Both the position numbers and the translations under genes were made by a program. DNA of 64,000 nt from Arthrobacter sp. NIO-1057 (lineage in GTDB: Bacteria > Actinomycetota > Actinomycetes > Actinomycetales > Micrococcaceae): positions 1 through 64,000 of the forward strand of contig NZ_FMAT01000001.1 of assembly GCF_900094805.1 (NCBI RefSeq), written 5' to 3'. Positions 37,028 through 46,505 of this stretch are shown one piece after another; position 1 is the first letter of the stretch, and each line of letters begins with the position of its first letter. The notes beneath the pieces were generated by a model that made no database searches, was not told where the DNA came from, and was given only the letters and a program-made list of their open reading frames with translations.

Positions 37028-38236
37028 TTAGAGGTACTGGCCCTTGCGGATGGTCTGTACCAATTGCAGGTTTTCATCAAGTATCAAAACATCAGCGGCA
37101 AATCCGTAGTGCAAGGATCCCACCTCGTCGGCCAGACCGATCAGGGAAGCAGGAATGGACGTTGCCGAGTTCACCGCTTGCACCAGGGGGACACCGGCGG
37201 CCACAGTATGCTGGAGCACCTGCAACAAGGTGGAGGTACCACCAGCCAGCGAGTTATCACTGGCCAGACGCGCCTGAGCGTCCACCACGTTCACCTGCTG
37301 GGGTCCTAGGTTGTATTGACCATCGGCAAGTCCTGTAGCGGCCATGGAGTCGCTGACCAGCAGGACGTTATCGGCTCCGACCAGACGGTAAACCAAACGC
37401 ACGGTATCAGGGGAGAGGTGCACACCATCGGAGATGAGCTCGACAAAGGCATTACGGTTGGCCGCCTCTTCCAGACAGGCTGCTACCGGTCCTGGCTCGC
37501 GGTGATGTAACGATGGCATGCCGTTGAACAGGTGGGTGACCGTAGGTCGCTCGGTGAAGCCATCCACGCCGGCGCTACGCAGTTGTTCCCGGGCGAAGCG
37601 CAGGGAATCGGCGGTGACGGTAGCTGAAGCGTTGGTATGGCCTAAGGATGGAACCACGCCCTGAGAGACCAGCTGTTCGATCAGCTCGTCGCTGCCTTCC
37701 AATTCAGGAGCGTAGGTCATGGTGCGCAACTGTCCGCGGCTGGCAGCAACCAATTCCGTGGCAAACTCAGGATCCGGAAGCTGGAGGTAGCGTGGGTCTT
37801 GAGCTCCACAGCGAGCCTCGGAGAGGAAGGGGCCTTCACTGTGAATGCCGGCAATGGCGCCGGACTCGGCGAACTCAGCCAGAATCTCAGCTGCGTCGAC
37901 CATTGAGCCAGGTTCTGCGGTGACCAGCGAGGCTAAGAGGGTGGTGGTTCCGGCGCCGTGGAGGAATTCTAGGGCCGTGGTGATGCTGGAATGATCTGGA
38001 GCCGAAAAGTCCGCGCCCATTGCACCGTGGCAGTGTAGGTCCACCAAGCCGGGGATGATCGTGGCCCCGGCCTCCAGCTCACGGACTTCAAAGTCTTGGG
38101 CGTCCGAGCGGGCAAGGAAGTCATCTTTGTTACCAGCGAAAGCGATGCGATCACCGTCAACGGCAAGTACGCCATCGGTGACCTTCTGTCCGTCAGATAT
38201 CAGGGTGGCGAAAAGGGCGTAGCGCGTTGAAGTCAT
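37028..38236 (-). CDS. nagA: N-acetylglucosamine-6-phosphate deacetylase
   Basis: Amidohydrolase converting GlcNAc-6-phosphate to glucosamine-6-phosphate in aminosugar and cell-wall recycling, 402 aa. PGLVDLHCHGAMG holds the first metal histidines, GHTNASA and VTHLFNGMPSLHHR the next, and VSDSMAATGLADG the catalytic Asp. TAAGCT lies 6 nt before the ATG with no ribosome site, a leaderless pattern. It stands alone, without nagB. Confidence 0.94.
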   Translation of the reverse strand: MTSTRYALFATLISDGQKVTDGVLAVDGDRIAFAGNKDDFLARSDAQDFEVRELEAGATIIPGLVDLHCHGAMGADFSAPDHSSITTALEFLHGAGTTTLLASLVTAEPGSMVDAAEILAEFAESGAIAGIHSEGPFLSEARCGAQDPRYLQLPDPEFATELVAASRGQLRTMTYAPELEGSDELIEQLVSQGVVPSLGHTNASATVTADSLRFAREQLRSAGVDGFTERPTVTHLFNGMPSLHHREPGPVAACLEEAANRNAFVELISDGVHLSPDTVRLVYRLVGADNVLLVSDSMAATGLADGQYNLGPQQVNVVDAQARLASDNSLAGGTSTLLQVLQHTVAAGVPLVQAVNSATSIPASLIGLADEVGSLHYGFAADVLILDENLQLVQTIRKGQYL

Positions 38237-38302
38237 GTTCCCAGCTTAGAAGACAGAAGCCCCTGAGTCATCGAGGTGGGGCAACTGTTCAAAAAAGTTG
38301 GG

Positions 38303-38998
38303 CTAGAAAAGGCGCCCGGCTGAGTCATCAACACCACGCATGGCGTCATAATCCAAGGTGAGGCAACGAATTCCACGATCCTCGGCCAGCGTACGAGCCT
38401 GCGGTTTGATCTGCTGGGCAGCAAAAATTCCGGTCACTGGCTTCAGCAATGGATCGCGGTTGAGCAGATCCAGGTATCGGGTCAACTGTTCCACACCGTC
38501 GATGTCACCACGACGCTTGAGCTCTACCGCCACGGTGGCACCCTTGGCATCACGAGCCAGGATATCTACCGGACCAATGGCGGTCATGTATTCACGACGG
38601 ATCAGCTTGTGGCCATCGCCGAGCAATTCGATCTGTTCGGCCAGCAGGCGCTGAAGGTCTGCCTCAACGCCGTCTTTGATCAGGCCCGGGTCGGTGCCCA
38701 AGATATGTGCCGAGTCATGCTCAAAACTATGGAAGTTGATGGTCAGCTTGTCATCGGTTTTGGCGCTGGCAACAGTCCAAGTGGACACCGCGCCCAAGGC
38801 CGCGGCATCTTCTTCGGGAGTTCCCTCGTGCAGGGTCAGGGGAGGGTTCATCCAGTTCAGCGGCTTATAGCTACCACCATCGGAATGGATCAGCACCGAG
38901 CCATCGGCCTTGACCATCACCAGGCGAGTCGCCAACGGAAGGTGGGCTCGAAGACGGCCCTCGTAATCTACTGAACACTTTGCAACCACTAAACGCAC
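38303..38998 (-). CDS. nucS: Mismatch-specific endonuclease NucS (EndoMS)
   Basis: Cleaves both strands at G-T, G-G and T-T mismatches; in actinobacteria, which lack MutS/MutL, it is the mismatch-repair endonuclease. 231 aa: an N-terminal DNA-binding domain and a C-terminal PD-(D/E)XK nuclease ([23 protein letters not shown], with the D, E and K catalytic residues). The C-terminus GRLF may be the sliding-clamp contact. The GTG start chosen has TAAAGT 7 nt upstream (leaderless); an in-frame GTG 9 nt earlier would overlap that box. Confidence 0.93.
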   Translation of the reverse strand: MRLVVAKCSVDYEGRLRAHLPLATRLVMVKADGSVLIHSDGGSYKPLNWMNPPLTLHEGTPEEDAAALGAVSTWTVASAKTDDKLTINFHSFEHDSAHILGTDPGLIKDGVEADLQRLLAEQIELLGDGHKLIRREYMTAIGPVDILARDAKGATVAVELKRRGDIDGVEQLTRYLDLLNRDPLLKPVTGIFAAQQIKPQARTLAEDRGIRCLTLDYDAMRGVDDSAGRLF

Positions 38999-39045
38999 CC
39001 CACACACTTTACTAGCTGGTTGTTAGTTGTGCTTGGAGATACGGC

Positions 39046-39408
39046 ATGATTAATGACATGCCACGTTCAAACCGTCCACGCCGTTCCAAGAATTCACGTC
39101 CCGGCAAGGCACGAAACCATGACGAAGAATCGGAGTATGAAGCCGGCACCGACGACTGGCTACAGCGCGCCCGCTTCGGCGTGGTGCGACTGCAGGATGC
39201 GCCCGACGGGCAATGGCATGTACGTAAGATTGCACCGCTGAACGCCAATAAGGTTTACACCTGCCCCGGCTGCCATCAGCAGATCGGCGTGGGGGTAGGA
39301 CACGTTGTTGCTTGGCGGGCAGACCACTGGTCAGGTGATGACGCAGCTGCATCGGCACGTCGTCATTGGCACCCACATTGCTGGGATACCCGCTCCTACC
39401 GCTATTAG
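39046..39408 (+). CDS. Small Cys/His-rich actinobacterial protein
   Basis: 120 aa. The basic, disordered N-terminus (RSNRPRRSKNSRPGKARNH) is followed by a compact domain with CPGC (about residues 74-77), H-V-V-A-W and a closing HWHPHCW, which could bind zinc. Short proteins of this type are common in actinobacteria, often misnamed ATP/GTP-binding. Function unknown. ATG with GGAGA about 8 nt upstream; divergent from nucS, sharing its promoter region. Confidence 0.75.
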   Translation: MINDMPRSNRPRRSKNSRPGKARNHDEESEYEAGTDDWLQRARFGVVRLQDAPDGQWHVRKIAPLNANKVYTCPGCHQQIGVGVGHVVAWRADHWSGDDAAASARRHWHPHCWDTRSYRY

Positions 39409-39417
39409 ACGCCGGTC

Positions 39418-40734
39418 CTAACGATGGTCTTGGCGTGCGATAAAAACTTCGCGGAGCAAGATCATCGCACTGGCAGCTACTGGAATAGCCATCAGCGCAC
39501 CGGTGACCCCGGCCAAGGTTCCACCGGCGATGACCGAGATGACAGCTACGGCACCAGGCACCGCCACCGCCCGACGCATAATGCGTGGAGAGACAAAGTA
39601 GGCCTCAACCTGTAGGTACCCGAAGTAGCAGACGGCGTAGATCACTGCGGTCTGCCATCCCAAGGACAAGGTCACCAAGGTGACCAGAATCCCAGCAATC
39701 ACGCCACCAACCAGCGGGATGAAGGCCAATATGGCCACTAGCAAGGTCAAGAGCGCGGCGAACGGAACACCAAGGATGGCCATCAGCAGCAGGGCCACTA
39801 GCGAGTTCAAAATCGCTACGGAAGCCTGACCCATCACGTAGTTACCGACCGACCGGGTAATTCTTTCTGCCAATTCGCTAACGCGCTGGCGCTTTGAGCG
39901 CGGGGCCAGGCGCAAGGAAAAACCCATGATGCCCGGGAGCGAGGCCAAGAAGTAAATAGCCAGCACCAGAACAATCAGGATGCCGAACATGGACTGCGCC
40001 ACGGTCTGAGAGACACCCAGCACGCCACCAAAGACGTTGGTGACCGCACCCGAATCACCGAAGAAGCGATTGACTTCAGTGGTGACACGTTCGGACAGTG
40101 CGTACTGCTGATCGATTTCTTGAACCCATTCACTGTTCAAAAAGTCTGCGACGATTTCCGGTGCCCGGGTGATGAAGCTCGTGATCTGGTTGACCAAGGT
40201 TGGAATGATCAACGCCATGAACCCGCCAAATATGGCTAGCGTGCCCACCATCGTCAGCACGACAGACATGGGACGGGACAGCCCGCGTCGCATCAAAAAG
40301 CGCACGACTGGATCGAGGCCCAAGGCGATGAACAGCGCAATGGCAATCCAGGTCAGCAACGAACCGACATTGGTCAGGACGTAGTATCCGCCGAGGGCCA
40401 AACCCACGCCGATGGTGGCCAAAAAGCCCATGGACACCGGATGCAGCGCCGGGAAGGGGTCAAGAGATTCTTCTGACTGATGTTCTGGGACTTCGCCGAG
40501 TGCTGCAGCACGCGTCGGGGTGCTGAACATTTTGCCTAGGCCCGCGATCAGTCGTCGGGCCCAGCGACTTTGGAGCGGAGCACTTGGACTGGTGGCGCTC
40601 TGCACTTCACCAGACTCGGCTTCCGGCGAATTCACAGGTTTTGAATCCGTTGAATCTGCTGGCGTAGTGGGTGTAGCGGTGTGATCCTCAGGCTCGTGAG
40701 AATCGTTGTGTTGGCGCTGATGATCTGGCTCCAT
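39418..40734 (-). CDS. AI-2E family transporter
   Basis: Membrane protein of 438 aa. About 95 residues of Ser/Thr/Pro/Glu/His-rich cytoplasmic extension precede about eight helices of the AI-2E (PerM/YdiK-like) family. The family core LIPTLVNQ, LPGIMGFSLRLAPRSKR and FIPLVGGVIAGI is visible. Family members include autoinducer-2 exporters and sodium/proton antiporters; the substrate is unassigned. The ATG chosen has TATGCT 7 nt upstream; an ATG 42 nt earlier is also open. The 3' ends of this gene and of the convergent small Cys/His gene are 9 nt apart. Confidence 0.88.
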   Translation of the reverse strand: MEPDHQRQHNDSHEPEDHTATPTTPADSTDSKPVNSPEAESGEVQSATSPSAPLQSRWARRLIAGLGKMFSTPTRAAALGEVPEHQSEESLDPFPALHPVSMGFLATIGVGLALGGYYVLTNVGSLLTWIAIALFIALGLDPVVRFLMRRGLSRPMSVVLTMVGTLAIFGGFMALIIPTLVNQITSFITRAPEIVADFLNSEWVQEIDQQYALSERVTTEVNRFFGDSGAVTNVFGGVLGVSQTVAQSMFGILIVLVLAIYFLASLPGIMGFSLRLAPRSKRQRVSELAERITRSVGNYVMGQASVAILNSLVALLLMAILGVPFAALLTLLVAILAFIPLVGGVIAGILVTLVTLSLGWQTAVIYAVCYFGYLQVEAYFVSPRIMRRAVAVPGAVAVISVIAGGTLAGVTGALMAIPVAASAMILLREVFIARQDHR

Positions 40735-40894
40735 GGCACTGAGCATATCGCGGGCACCGGTGTTTTTGCGGTGCATGACATTGCATGAAAATGCTATTGA
40801 TCCACTTCACAGCCCCGGAACGGAACCATGATCGCGTTGAACTCGTTAGACTTGGGAATGAACTGCAGTAAGACGTAGGCGAATAGGTGAACTC

Positions 40895-42631
40895 GTGCGA
40901 AAAGTAATCTCCGTGATCGCGATGCTACTGGGGGCCGCAGCCCTCGTGGTTGGCATCGGACAGAAGACCTTTTGGGCCCCGCCCGAAACGGTCACTGCGA
41001 CCATGCCGCAACTTGACGGCGAGGCACCGCTGACAGTGATCGAGTCTTCGGTCAATGATCCCAAACTTGACCCGGTAGAACTGGTAATCAAGGCCAAGGG
41101 TGAATTCACTGCGTCTTTGGGACGTAGCTACGACGTTGATGCTTGGGTCGACAATGCAGCACACGTGTCGCTGACCGGTGTTGATACCGAGAACCACCAG
41201 ATGATCGCTAAATACGTTGACGGCGAGGCCGAAGTGCCTAACCCTGCCGGCGATGACATCTTCTTTGATTCACAAAGTGCTGATGGCACGATGACCTACC
41301 GCTGGACGACTCCTGACTCCGGTGACTGGTCGCTGCTCTTGGCCGCGGGCGGAAAGGACGCAGCCCCAGTGGACATTTCCGTGACCTACGCCAACGATGA
41401 CGCCATGCCATTTGCCTTGCCGTTGATCATCGCCGGTGCAGTACTGCTGGTCTTTGGGCTGGCTCTGTTGGTGATGCGTCCAGCTAAGCCAAAGAATTCC
41501 GCTAACACTCAGCACTCGGTGGCTGCAGCTGCCGTTGTTGCACTGGCAATTTCCGGTGTTGCGCTGCCAATGCAGCCGCAGGATGATTCTAGCTCTACGC
41601 CCTCTGAATCTGCCTCCCCATCCGGCGAAGCTAGCTCAAGTGCATCTTCGTCCGCTCCTGCAGAAGAATCAGCATCGGCTTCTGCCACTGAGTCGGCTTC
41701 AGAATCCAGCGAAACTTCTGACGCGGAACCTACCGCCTACCCGGTACTAACCGAAGAGCAGCTCAAGAACGTTCTGGCTGATGCTCAAAAGCAGGTCGGC
41801 AACGCGGATGATAAGCAGGATGCCAAGGCTTTGGAGTCCCGCGCGGCCGGTGCCTTTAAGTACCTACGTGGCCAGCGCTACGAAATGCTCAAGAAGGACT
41901 ACAAGGTTGATAAGCCATTGACCTTGAACACTCAGGTCTTGCGCTCGGCTGCCGTGCCAAACGCCAGTGGTGCTGAATTCCCTCGTGTGATCTCAGTGGT
42001 CACCGCCAAGGACAACGACGCTGATACTCTGCCACAGGCCATGACCCTGGTGCAGAAGAGCGCACGTGATAACTACCAGGTTGTTTTCGCCGGCCAGATG
42101 CTGCCGAACTCATCCTTCCCAGGCATCGCAGTGGGGGATCCTGCTACGAAGCAGCTGACCGCTGATGCCAAGGACCTGCAGATGACTCCAGAAAAGGCCC
42201 TGGACGCCCTGGCTGATGTCCTGACTAACGAGAACTCGAAGCAGAAGGATAAGTTTGCTGACTCCGAGTTCATCAAGGCGATCCACGCCGCGCAGAAGTC
42301 CGAATCGGACGATGCCGACGAGGCCAAGGTGAGCTACAAGCGTTCGGTCACCAAGGGTGACACCTACGCCGTGTCCACTCCAGACGGCGGTGCCATCGTG
42401 GTGGGCAAGCTAAATAACAAGGCCCTGTTTGAGCGCACCGAAAATGCTGACCCGCTCAAGAGCAGCGATAAGTTGACCGAACAGCTGTTGGGTTCCAACT
42501 CGTCCAATGGCAACGTGGAAAGCACCTACGCCGAGCCGGTGATGTTCTATATCCCGGCCGATGGATCTGAAGACAAGATCCAGCTGATCTCCGCTGATCA
42601 AGTCCTGCTCGCTGTGAAGGAAGTTGACTAG
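40895..42631 (+). CDS. Unknown membrane protein with extracytoplasmic domains
   Basis: Not assigned. 578 aa: N-terminal hydrophobic segment (about 4-22, probably an uncleaved anchor), a beta-rich domain (about 30-165, with TMTYRWTTPDSGDWSLLLAAGG), two hydrophobic helices (about 171-195 and 208-228), a Ser/Ala/Glu-rich linker (231-282) and a C-terminal mixed domain (about 285-578, KDNDADTLPQAMTLVQKSARDNYQVVFAGQ). If the two central helices form a hairpin, both folded domains face outside. GTG start with TAGGTG about 5 nt upstream. The thioredoxin-fold gene starts 5 nt after its stop, so they are co-expressed. Not a known receptor or transporter. Confidence 0.7.
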   Translation: MRKVISVIAMLLGAAALVVGIGQKTFWAPPETVTATMPQLDGEAPLTVIESSVNDPKLDPVELVIKAKGEFTASLGRSYDVDAWVDNAAHVSLTGVDTENHQMIAKYVDGEAEVPNPAGDDIFFDSQSADGTMTYRWTTPDSGDWSLLLAAGGKDAAPVDISVTYANDDAMPFALPLIIAGAVLLVFGLALLVMRPAKPKNSANTQHSVAAAAVVALAISGVALPMQPQDDSSSTPSESASPSGEASSSASSSAPAEESASASATESASESSETSDAEPTAYPVLTEEQLKNVLADAQKQVGNADDKQDAKALESRAAGAFKYLRGQRYEMLKKDYKVDKPLTLNTQVLRSAAVPNASGAEFPRVISVVTAKDNDADTLPQAMTLVQKSARDNYQVVFAGQMLPNSSFPGIAVGDPATKQLTADAKDLQMTPEKALDALADVLTNENSKQKDKFADSEFIKAIHAAQKSESDDADEAKVSYKRSVTKGDTYAVSTPDGGAIVVGKLNNKALFERTENADPLKSSDKLTEQLLGSNSSNGNVESTYAEPVMFYIPADGSEDKIQLISADQVLLAVKEVD

Positions 42632-42636
42632 TACCC

Positions 42637-43551
42637 ATGAGTGAAGAGAACATTCCTTCAACCCGCGGGGCGGTAGACCTTTCGGCCCTGGCTAATCAGG
42701 GCCCACAGGCTACCGACTCTGCCACCACCTCGGAAGCTGCTAGCTGGACCACCAACCTTGACGAGGCGGCTTTCCAGCAGTTTGTGGGACTTTCGCAGAG
42801 TGTTCCAGCCATCGTGTCTTTGGGCTCACCGCGCGTACAGGTATCGGCCGATCTTGATGCCGTGCTACGCAAACTGGTGGACGCCAAGGGCGGTAAGTTT
42901 GTTCTTGGCTTGGTGGATGCAGAAACTTATCCGCAGATCGCTCAGGCTTTCCAAGCTCAGCAGATTCCGATGGTTGTTGCCTTGGTCAAGGGCCAGCCTG
43001 TGCCCCTGTTCCAAGGTCCTGCCGCGGAAGAACAGATTAGCCAGCTGTTCACCCAGCTTGAGCAGCTGGCAGTACAGCAAGGCTTGACCGGGACTATTCC
43101 GCCATTTTCTGGAACCGCGACGGATACCGAACCGCCATTGCCACCACTGCATCAGAAGGCCGTGGATGCCATTGATGCGGGGGACTACGCAGCCGCGGAG
43201 GCAGCCTACCTCGAAGCGCTCAACGAGAAGCCAAATGATCATGAAGCTCAGGTTGGCGTCTACCAGGTGCGACTGCTTTCGCGCACGCAGAACCTCGACC
43301 TGAACAAGGCGCGCGATCTGGCAGCGCAGAATCCAGAAGATCTTGGTGCGCAGCTTGATGTGGCTGACCTGGACGTCATCGGCGGTCACGTGGAGGATGC
43401 CTTCGCTCGTCTGGTGCTGTTGATTTCAAAGCTGGCTGACGATGATCGTGAACGTGTTCGCCGACGCCTCATCGAGCTTTACGCGGTAGTGGGCAACACC
43501 GATCCTCGCGTTGCTGCTTCCCGCCAGAAATTGGCACGCGTGCTGTTCTAA
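42637..43551 (+). CDS. Thioredoxin-fold/TPR protein (YbbN/CnoX-like)
   Basis: 304 aa. A disordered N-terminus, a thioredoxin-like domain (about 45-150, VPAIVSLGSP, FVLGLVDAETYPQIAQAFQAQQIPMVVALVKG), then a TPR/helical domain (about 165-304). The thioredoxin active-site CxxC is replaced by SPRV, and the protein has no cysteine at all, so it cannot do dithiol redox chemistry and more likely acts as a co-chaperone, as E. coli YbbN (CnoX) does. It corresponds to Rv1324 by place and type, an inference. Confidence 0.85.
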   Translation: MSEENIPSTRGAVDLSALANQGPQATDSATTSEAASWTTNLDEAAFQQFVGLSQSVPAIVSLGSPRVQVSADLDAVLRKLVDAKGGKFVLGLVDAETYPQIAQAFQAQQIPMVVALVKGQPVPLFQGPAAEEQISQLFTQLEQLAVQQGLTGTIPPFSGTATDTEPPLPPLHQKAVDAIDAGDYAAAEAAYLEALNEKPNDHEAQVGVYQVRLLSRTQNLDLNKARDLAAQNPEDLGAQLDVADLDVIGGHVEDAFARLVLLISKLADDDRERVRRRLIELYAVVGNTDPRVAASRQKLARVLF

Positions 43552-43568
43552 TTTTTACTGCACTACAA

Positions 43569-43604
43569 GGCCTCGGCCGGCAAAAGAATTTGCCGGTCGA
43601 GGCT
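43569..43604 (+). terminator. Terminator after the thioredoxin-fold gene
   Basis: 16-bp stem (43569-43584 with 43589-43604, one G-U) with an AGAA loop followed by TTTTGTC. It ends the two-gene operon starting with the unknown membrane protein. Confidence 0.9.
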
Positions 43605-43672
43605 TTTGTCGCACTCAGGATTAACTCCAAAGGATGATGTGCATTGACTTGGTGCTTTGTTAAACTGAGAAC

Positions 43673-44437
43673 ATGAATCAGATCGCACTGGATATTCGCG
43701 GCCTCGCCAAGCAATTTGGTCCCAAAGTCGCGGTGGACAATGTCAGCCTGCAGGTACCATCCGGATCTTTTTATGGCCTAGTCGGCCCGAACGGCGCCGG
43801 AAAAACCACCATGCTCTCCATGGCTACCGGACTGCTCAGACCCGATGCCGGGCAGGCACTGGTCAATGGCGTGGATATCTGGGCGGACCCGCAAGCGGCC
43901 AAAGCGACCATGGGTGTCCTGGCCGACGGCGTGCGTCAGTTTGATCGCCTCACCGGTCGGCAGTTGGTTACCTACTCCGGACTCTTGCGTGGTATGGATC
44001 GGGACGACGTCACCACACGAACCGAAGACCTACTGCGCGTTATGGATCTCAGCGATGACGGTGACAAGCTGGTGGTGGACTATTCGGCGGGTATGACCAA
44101 GAAGATTTCCTTGGCTACCGCCATGATTCATTCACCGAAACTCTTGGTACTAGACGAGCCTTTTGAAGCCGTTGACCCGGTCTCGGCGGCCAATATCCGC
44201 GACATCCTGAACGACTACGTTAAGTTCGGTGGAACGGTGATCGTGTCCTCGCACGTCATGGATCTGGTGCAACGCATGTGCACCCACGTTGCTGTAATTG
44301 CTGGTGGTGTGCTCAAGGCGCAGGGCTCGGTGGACGAGGTGCGTGGTGAGATGACCTTGGAAGACCGCTTCGTTGATCTGGTCGGCGGACGAGCAAACAA
44401 TGAAGGGTTGTCATGGTTGCGCACATCCTCAAACTGA
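43673..44437 (+). CDS. ABC transporter ATP-binding protein
   Basis: 254-aa ATPase. Walker A GPNGAGKTTM (about 41-50), Walker B LLVLDEPFEAVD. The signature is YSAGMTKK rather than LSGGQ, a variant found in some ABC-2-type exporters. It overlaps the membrane gene that follows by 25 nt, so they form one transporter. The ATG has TAAACT 6 nt upstream, a leaderless pattern. Exporter direction is inferred. Confidence 0.88.
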   Translation: MNQIALDIRGLAKQFGPKVAVDNVSLQVPSGSFYGLVGPNGAGKTTMLSMATGLLRPDAGQALVNGVDIWADPQAAKATMGVLADGVRQFDRLTGRQLVTYSGLLRGMDRDDVTTRTEDLLRVMDLSDDGDKLVVDYSAGMTKKISLATAMIHSPKLLVLDEPFEAVDPVSAANIRDILNDYVKFGGTVIVSSHVMDLVQRMCTHVAVIAGGVLKAQGSVDEVRGEMTLEDRFVDLVGGRANNEGLSWLRTSSN

Positions 44438-45978
44438 AACTACGACTGCTTGCCAATGGGTTCAAGCGTTCGGTAGGTCAGCTGGTCGGTGTGATCATCG
44501 GTGGCGTGTACGCCTTGGGGATGATAGTGATGCTGACCCTGGCCGCCTGGTTCACGGCCGGCGAAAGCGCCATTGCCGGAGAAGTGAGCATTATCGTCGC
44601 GTCACTGGTGGTGCTGGGCTGGGCGGTGATTCCACCGCTGCTGACCGGTGTTGACCTGACCTTGGAGCCTTCGCGGTTTGTGCACTTTGGCATCCCGCAA
44701 AAAGTCTTGGGCCCGGCCTTGGTACTCTCCGGATTTATTTCGGTACCGGCCATTTTGACGATTGTTGGGCTCATTGGTGGTTCGCTCACCTTCCGTTATG
44801 ATCCCTTGACACTAGTGGTTGGAATAGTAGCTGCCATCATCACTGCGGTGATGGCGGTCCTGGTATGCCAGTATCTGACAATCATGGCTACCGCCTTGCG
44901 CGCCAAGCGCCGCTTCCGTGAATTCACCTTTGCGGTGTTGTTTTTGATCTTGGTCTGCTTGGGACCCATCATCTCCTCGATCGCCATGGCAGCGAGCAGC
45001 CTGCTGGATTTGGTTGTGCCTATCGCCAATGTTTTGGCCTACACACCCCTAGGATCTGCTGCGGCCCTCCCCGGTGCCATCGTTGCTGGGAACTACGTGC
45101 AGTTTGGTATCTGTCTGGTGCTGACGGTGATCTATTTGGCCGGACTGTATTGGTTGGTTTCTCGAGCGACAGCTAAAGCGACGGTGACGCCGCCACCGGA
45201 ACAACAAGCCGCCAAACAAAGTGGCTTGGGGTTCTTCAAATACGCACCCAGTACTCCAGCCGGTGCCGTCGGGGCCCGCGCTTTGACTTATTGGTTTAAA
45301 GACCCGCGCTACGCCATCGGTGTATTAATGGTTCCGGTGCTGCCGTTGATCTTCTGGTTTGTCGGCAACCAGACCGGAAACTTCACGATGATGTTCCTGT
45401 TGGGACCCTTTATCGGAATCCTGCTGGGCTTTTCCATTTCCGCCGATATTTCCTATGACAATACGGCGTTTGCATTGCATGTTCTTACCGGGGTTTCAGG
45501 GCGTGCCGATCGTGCTGGACGAGCCCTGGCCTGCCTGACGCTGTCCATCATTCCGGTGCTCGCTGCGGCAATTTTGCCCGGAGCGATCTCCGGCGAAGTA
45601 TGGCGGATTCCCGGTGACATTGGTATGTCCCTGGCCGCTTTGCTCGTTGCCTTAGGTGTTGCGTCGGTAGCCTCGGCCCGATACACCTACGCGGTACCAC
45701 TGCCAGGAGATAATCCCATGAAGACCCCTCCAGGCAACGGTATGCGCGTGGCGCTCACCCAGTTAGCTACCTTCACGACGATGGGAGTCCTGCTGATCCC
45801 AGTGATCATTCCGTACCTGATTGGCTGGTTCCAAGAGTCGCAGGGCTTTAACTACCTGACCCTCGGCATTGGTTTGGTACTGGGTATGGGGCTGTTCTTC
45901 GGTGGCCTAGTCCTCGGCGGTAAGTGGTACGAAAACCGGGCCCCTGAGCTTATGCAAGCTGTCATGCTCAACAAATAA
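44413..45978 (+). CDS. ABC exporter membrane subunit
   Basis: 521-aa membrane protein with about 12 hydrophobic segments and a cytoplasmic loop rich in Lys/Ala/Pro near residues 250-280 (KATVTPPPEQQAAKQS). It resembles the ABC-2-type permeases paired with single ATPases in actinobacteria. Substrate unknown. It is followed by a compound hairpin terminator. Confidence 0.82.
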   Translation: MVAHILKLKLRLLANGFKRSVGQLVGVIIGGVYALGMIVMLTLAAWFTAGESAIAGEVSIIVASLVVLGWAVIPPLLTGVDLTLEPSRFVHFGIPQKVLGPALVLSGFISVPAILTIVGLIGGSLTFRYDPLTLVVGIVAAIITAVMAVLVCQYLTIMATALRAKRRFREFTFAVLFLILVCLGPIISSIAMAASSLLDLVVPIANVLAYTPLGSAAALPGAIVAGNYVQFGICLVLTVIYLAGLYWLVSRATAKATVTPPPEQQAAKQSGLGFFKYAPSTPAGAVGARALTYWFKDPRYAIGVLMVPVLPLIFWFVGNQTGNFTMMFLLGPFIGILLGFSISADISYDNTAFALHVLTGVSGRADRAGRALACLTLSIIPVLAAAILPGAISGEVWRIPGDIGMSLAALLVALGVASVASARYTYAVPLPGDNPMKTPPGNGMRVALTQLATFTTMGVLLIPVIIPYLIGWFQESQGFNYLTLGIGLVLGMGLFFGGLVLGGKWYENRAPELMQAVMLNK

Positions 45979-45998
45979 ATCTCGTGAAGCCAATTCGG

Positions 45999-46041
45999 CA
46001 CGCGGTCAATGCCTCAGCGAAATGCTGGGCGAGACCGCGTG
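45999..46041 (+). terminator. Compound terminator after the ABC exporter
   Basis: CACGCGGTC (45999-46007) pairs with GACCGCGTG (46033-46041), enclosing a second stem CAGC (46015-46018) / GCTG (46024-46027) extended by a G-U pair. It is followed by TCGTTTTGTTG. Confidence 0.75.
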
Positions 46042-46198
46042 TCGTTTTGTTGTTAAAACTCGATGAATCACAGTTGCTGGATCGGCCTAAAAGCGCGCAT
46101 GTGGAGGCGGAAACAAAAAGACTTTTGGCAGTGGATGTGGACAAGCTCCCATGCCGAACAGACTCACAAAGCAGGTAATTCGTACTAGACTTGAAGGC

Positions 46199-46450
46199 AT
46201 GGTGGAACAGTCTGAAGAAACTCGTGGTGGCACAGCGACAATCGAACGGACCGAGACAACTCAGAGTGTCGAGGCCGGCGATCATGAGCGTTTTGCCCAT
46301 TACGTGCAGAAGGAAAAGATCATGGAATCGGCGCTGTCCGGTGAGCCAGTGATCGCCCTGTGCGGCAAGGTTTGGACCCCAGGTCGAGACCCCAAGAAGT
46401 TCCCGGTATGCCCTGAGTGCAAGGAAGTTTACGACTCCTTGATGGGGTAG
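46199..46450 (+). CDS. DUF3039 zinc-finger-like protein
   Basis: 83 aa. An acidic Thr/Glu-rich N-terminus (EQSEETRGGTATIERTETTQ), then HYVQKEKIMESAL, then a C-terminal Cys motif: ALCGKVW (one Cys) and PVCPECKEVY (two Cys), likely one zinc site. The family is found almost only in actinobacteria and its role is unknown. The SF2 helicase begins 55 nt later, a conserved neighbour as far as I recall. TAGACT lies 8 nt before the ATG, so it is probably leaderless. Confidence 0.82.
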   Translation: MVEQSEETRGGTATIERTETTQSVEAGDHERFAHYVQKEKIMESALSGEPVIALCGKVWTPGRDPKKFPVCPECKEVYDSLMG

Positions 46451-46505
46451 TGCCCGAGAAAGAACTGCACTACTTCACACACAGCACGCGGCCGGGAAAA
46501 GGTAA

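Noticed and set aside
45968-46300. 110-codon minus-strand frame between the ABC exporter and DUF3039
   Set aside because: Covers the exporter terminator and the DUF3039 promoter; no coding pattern.
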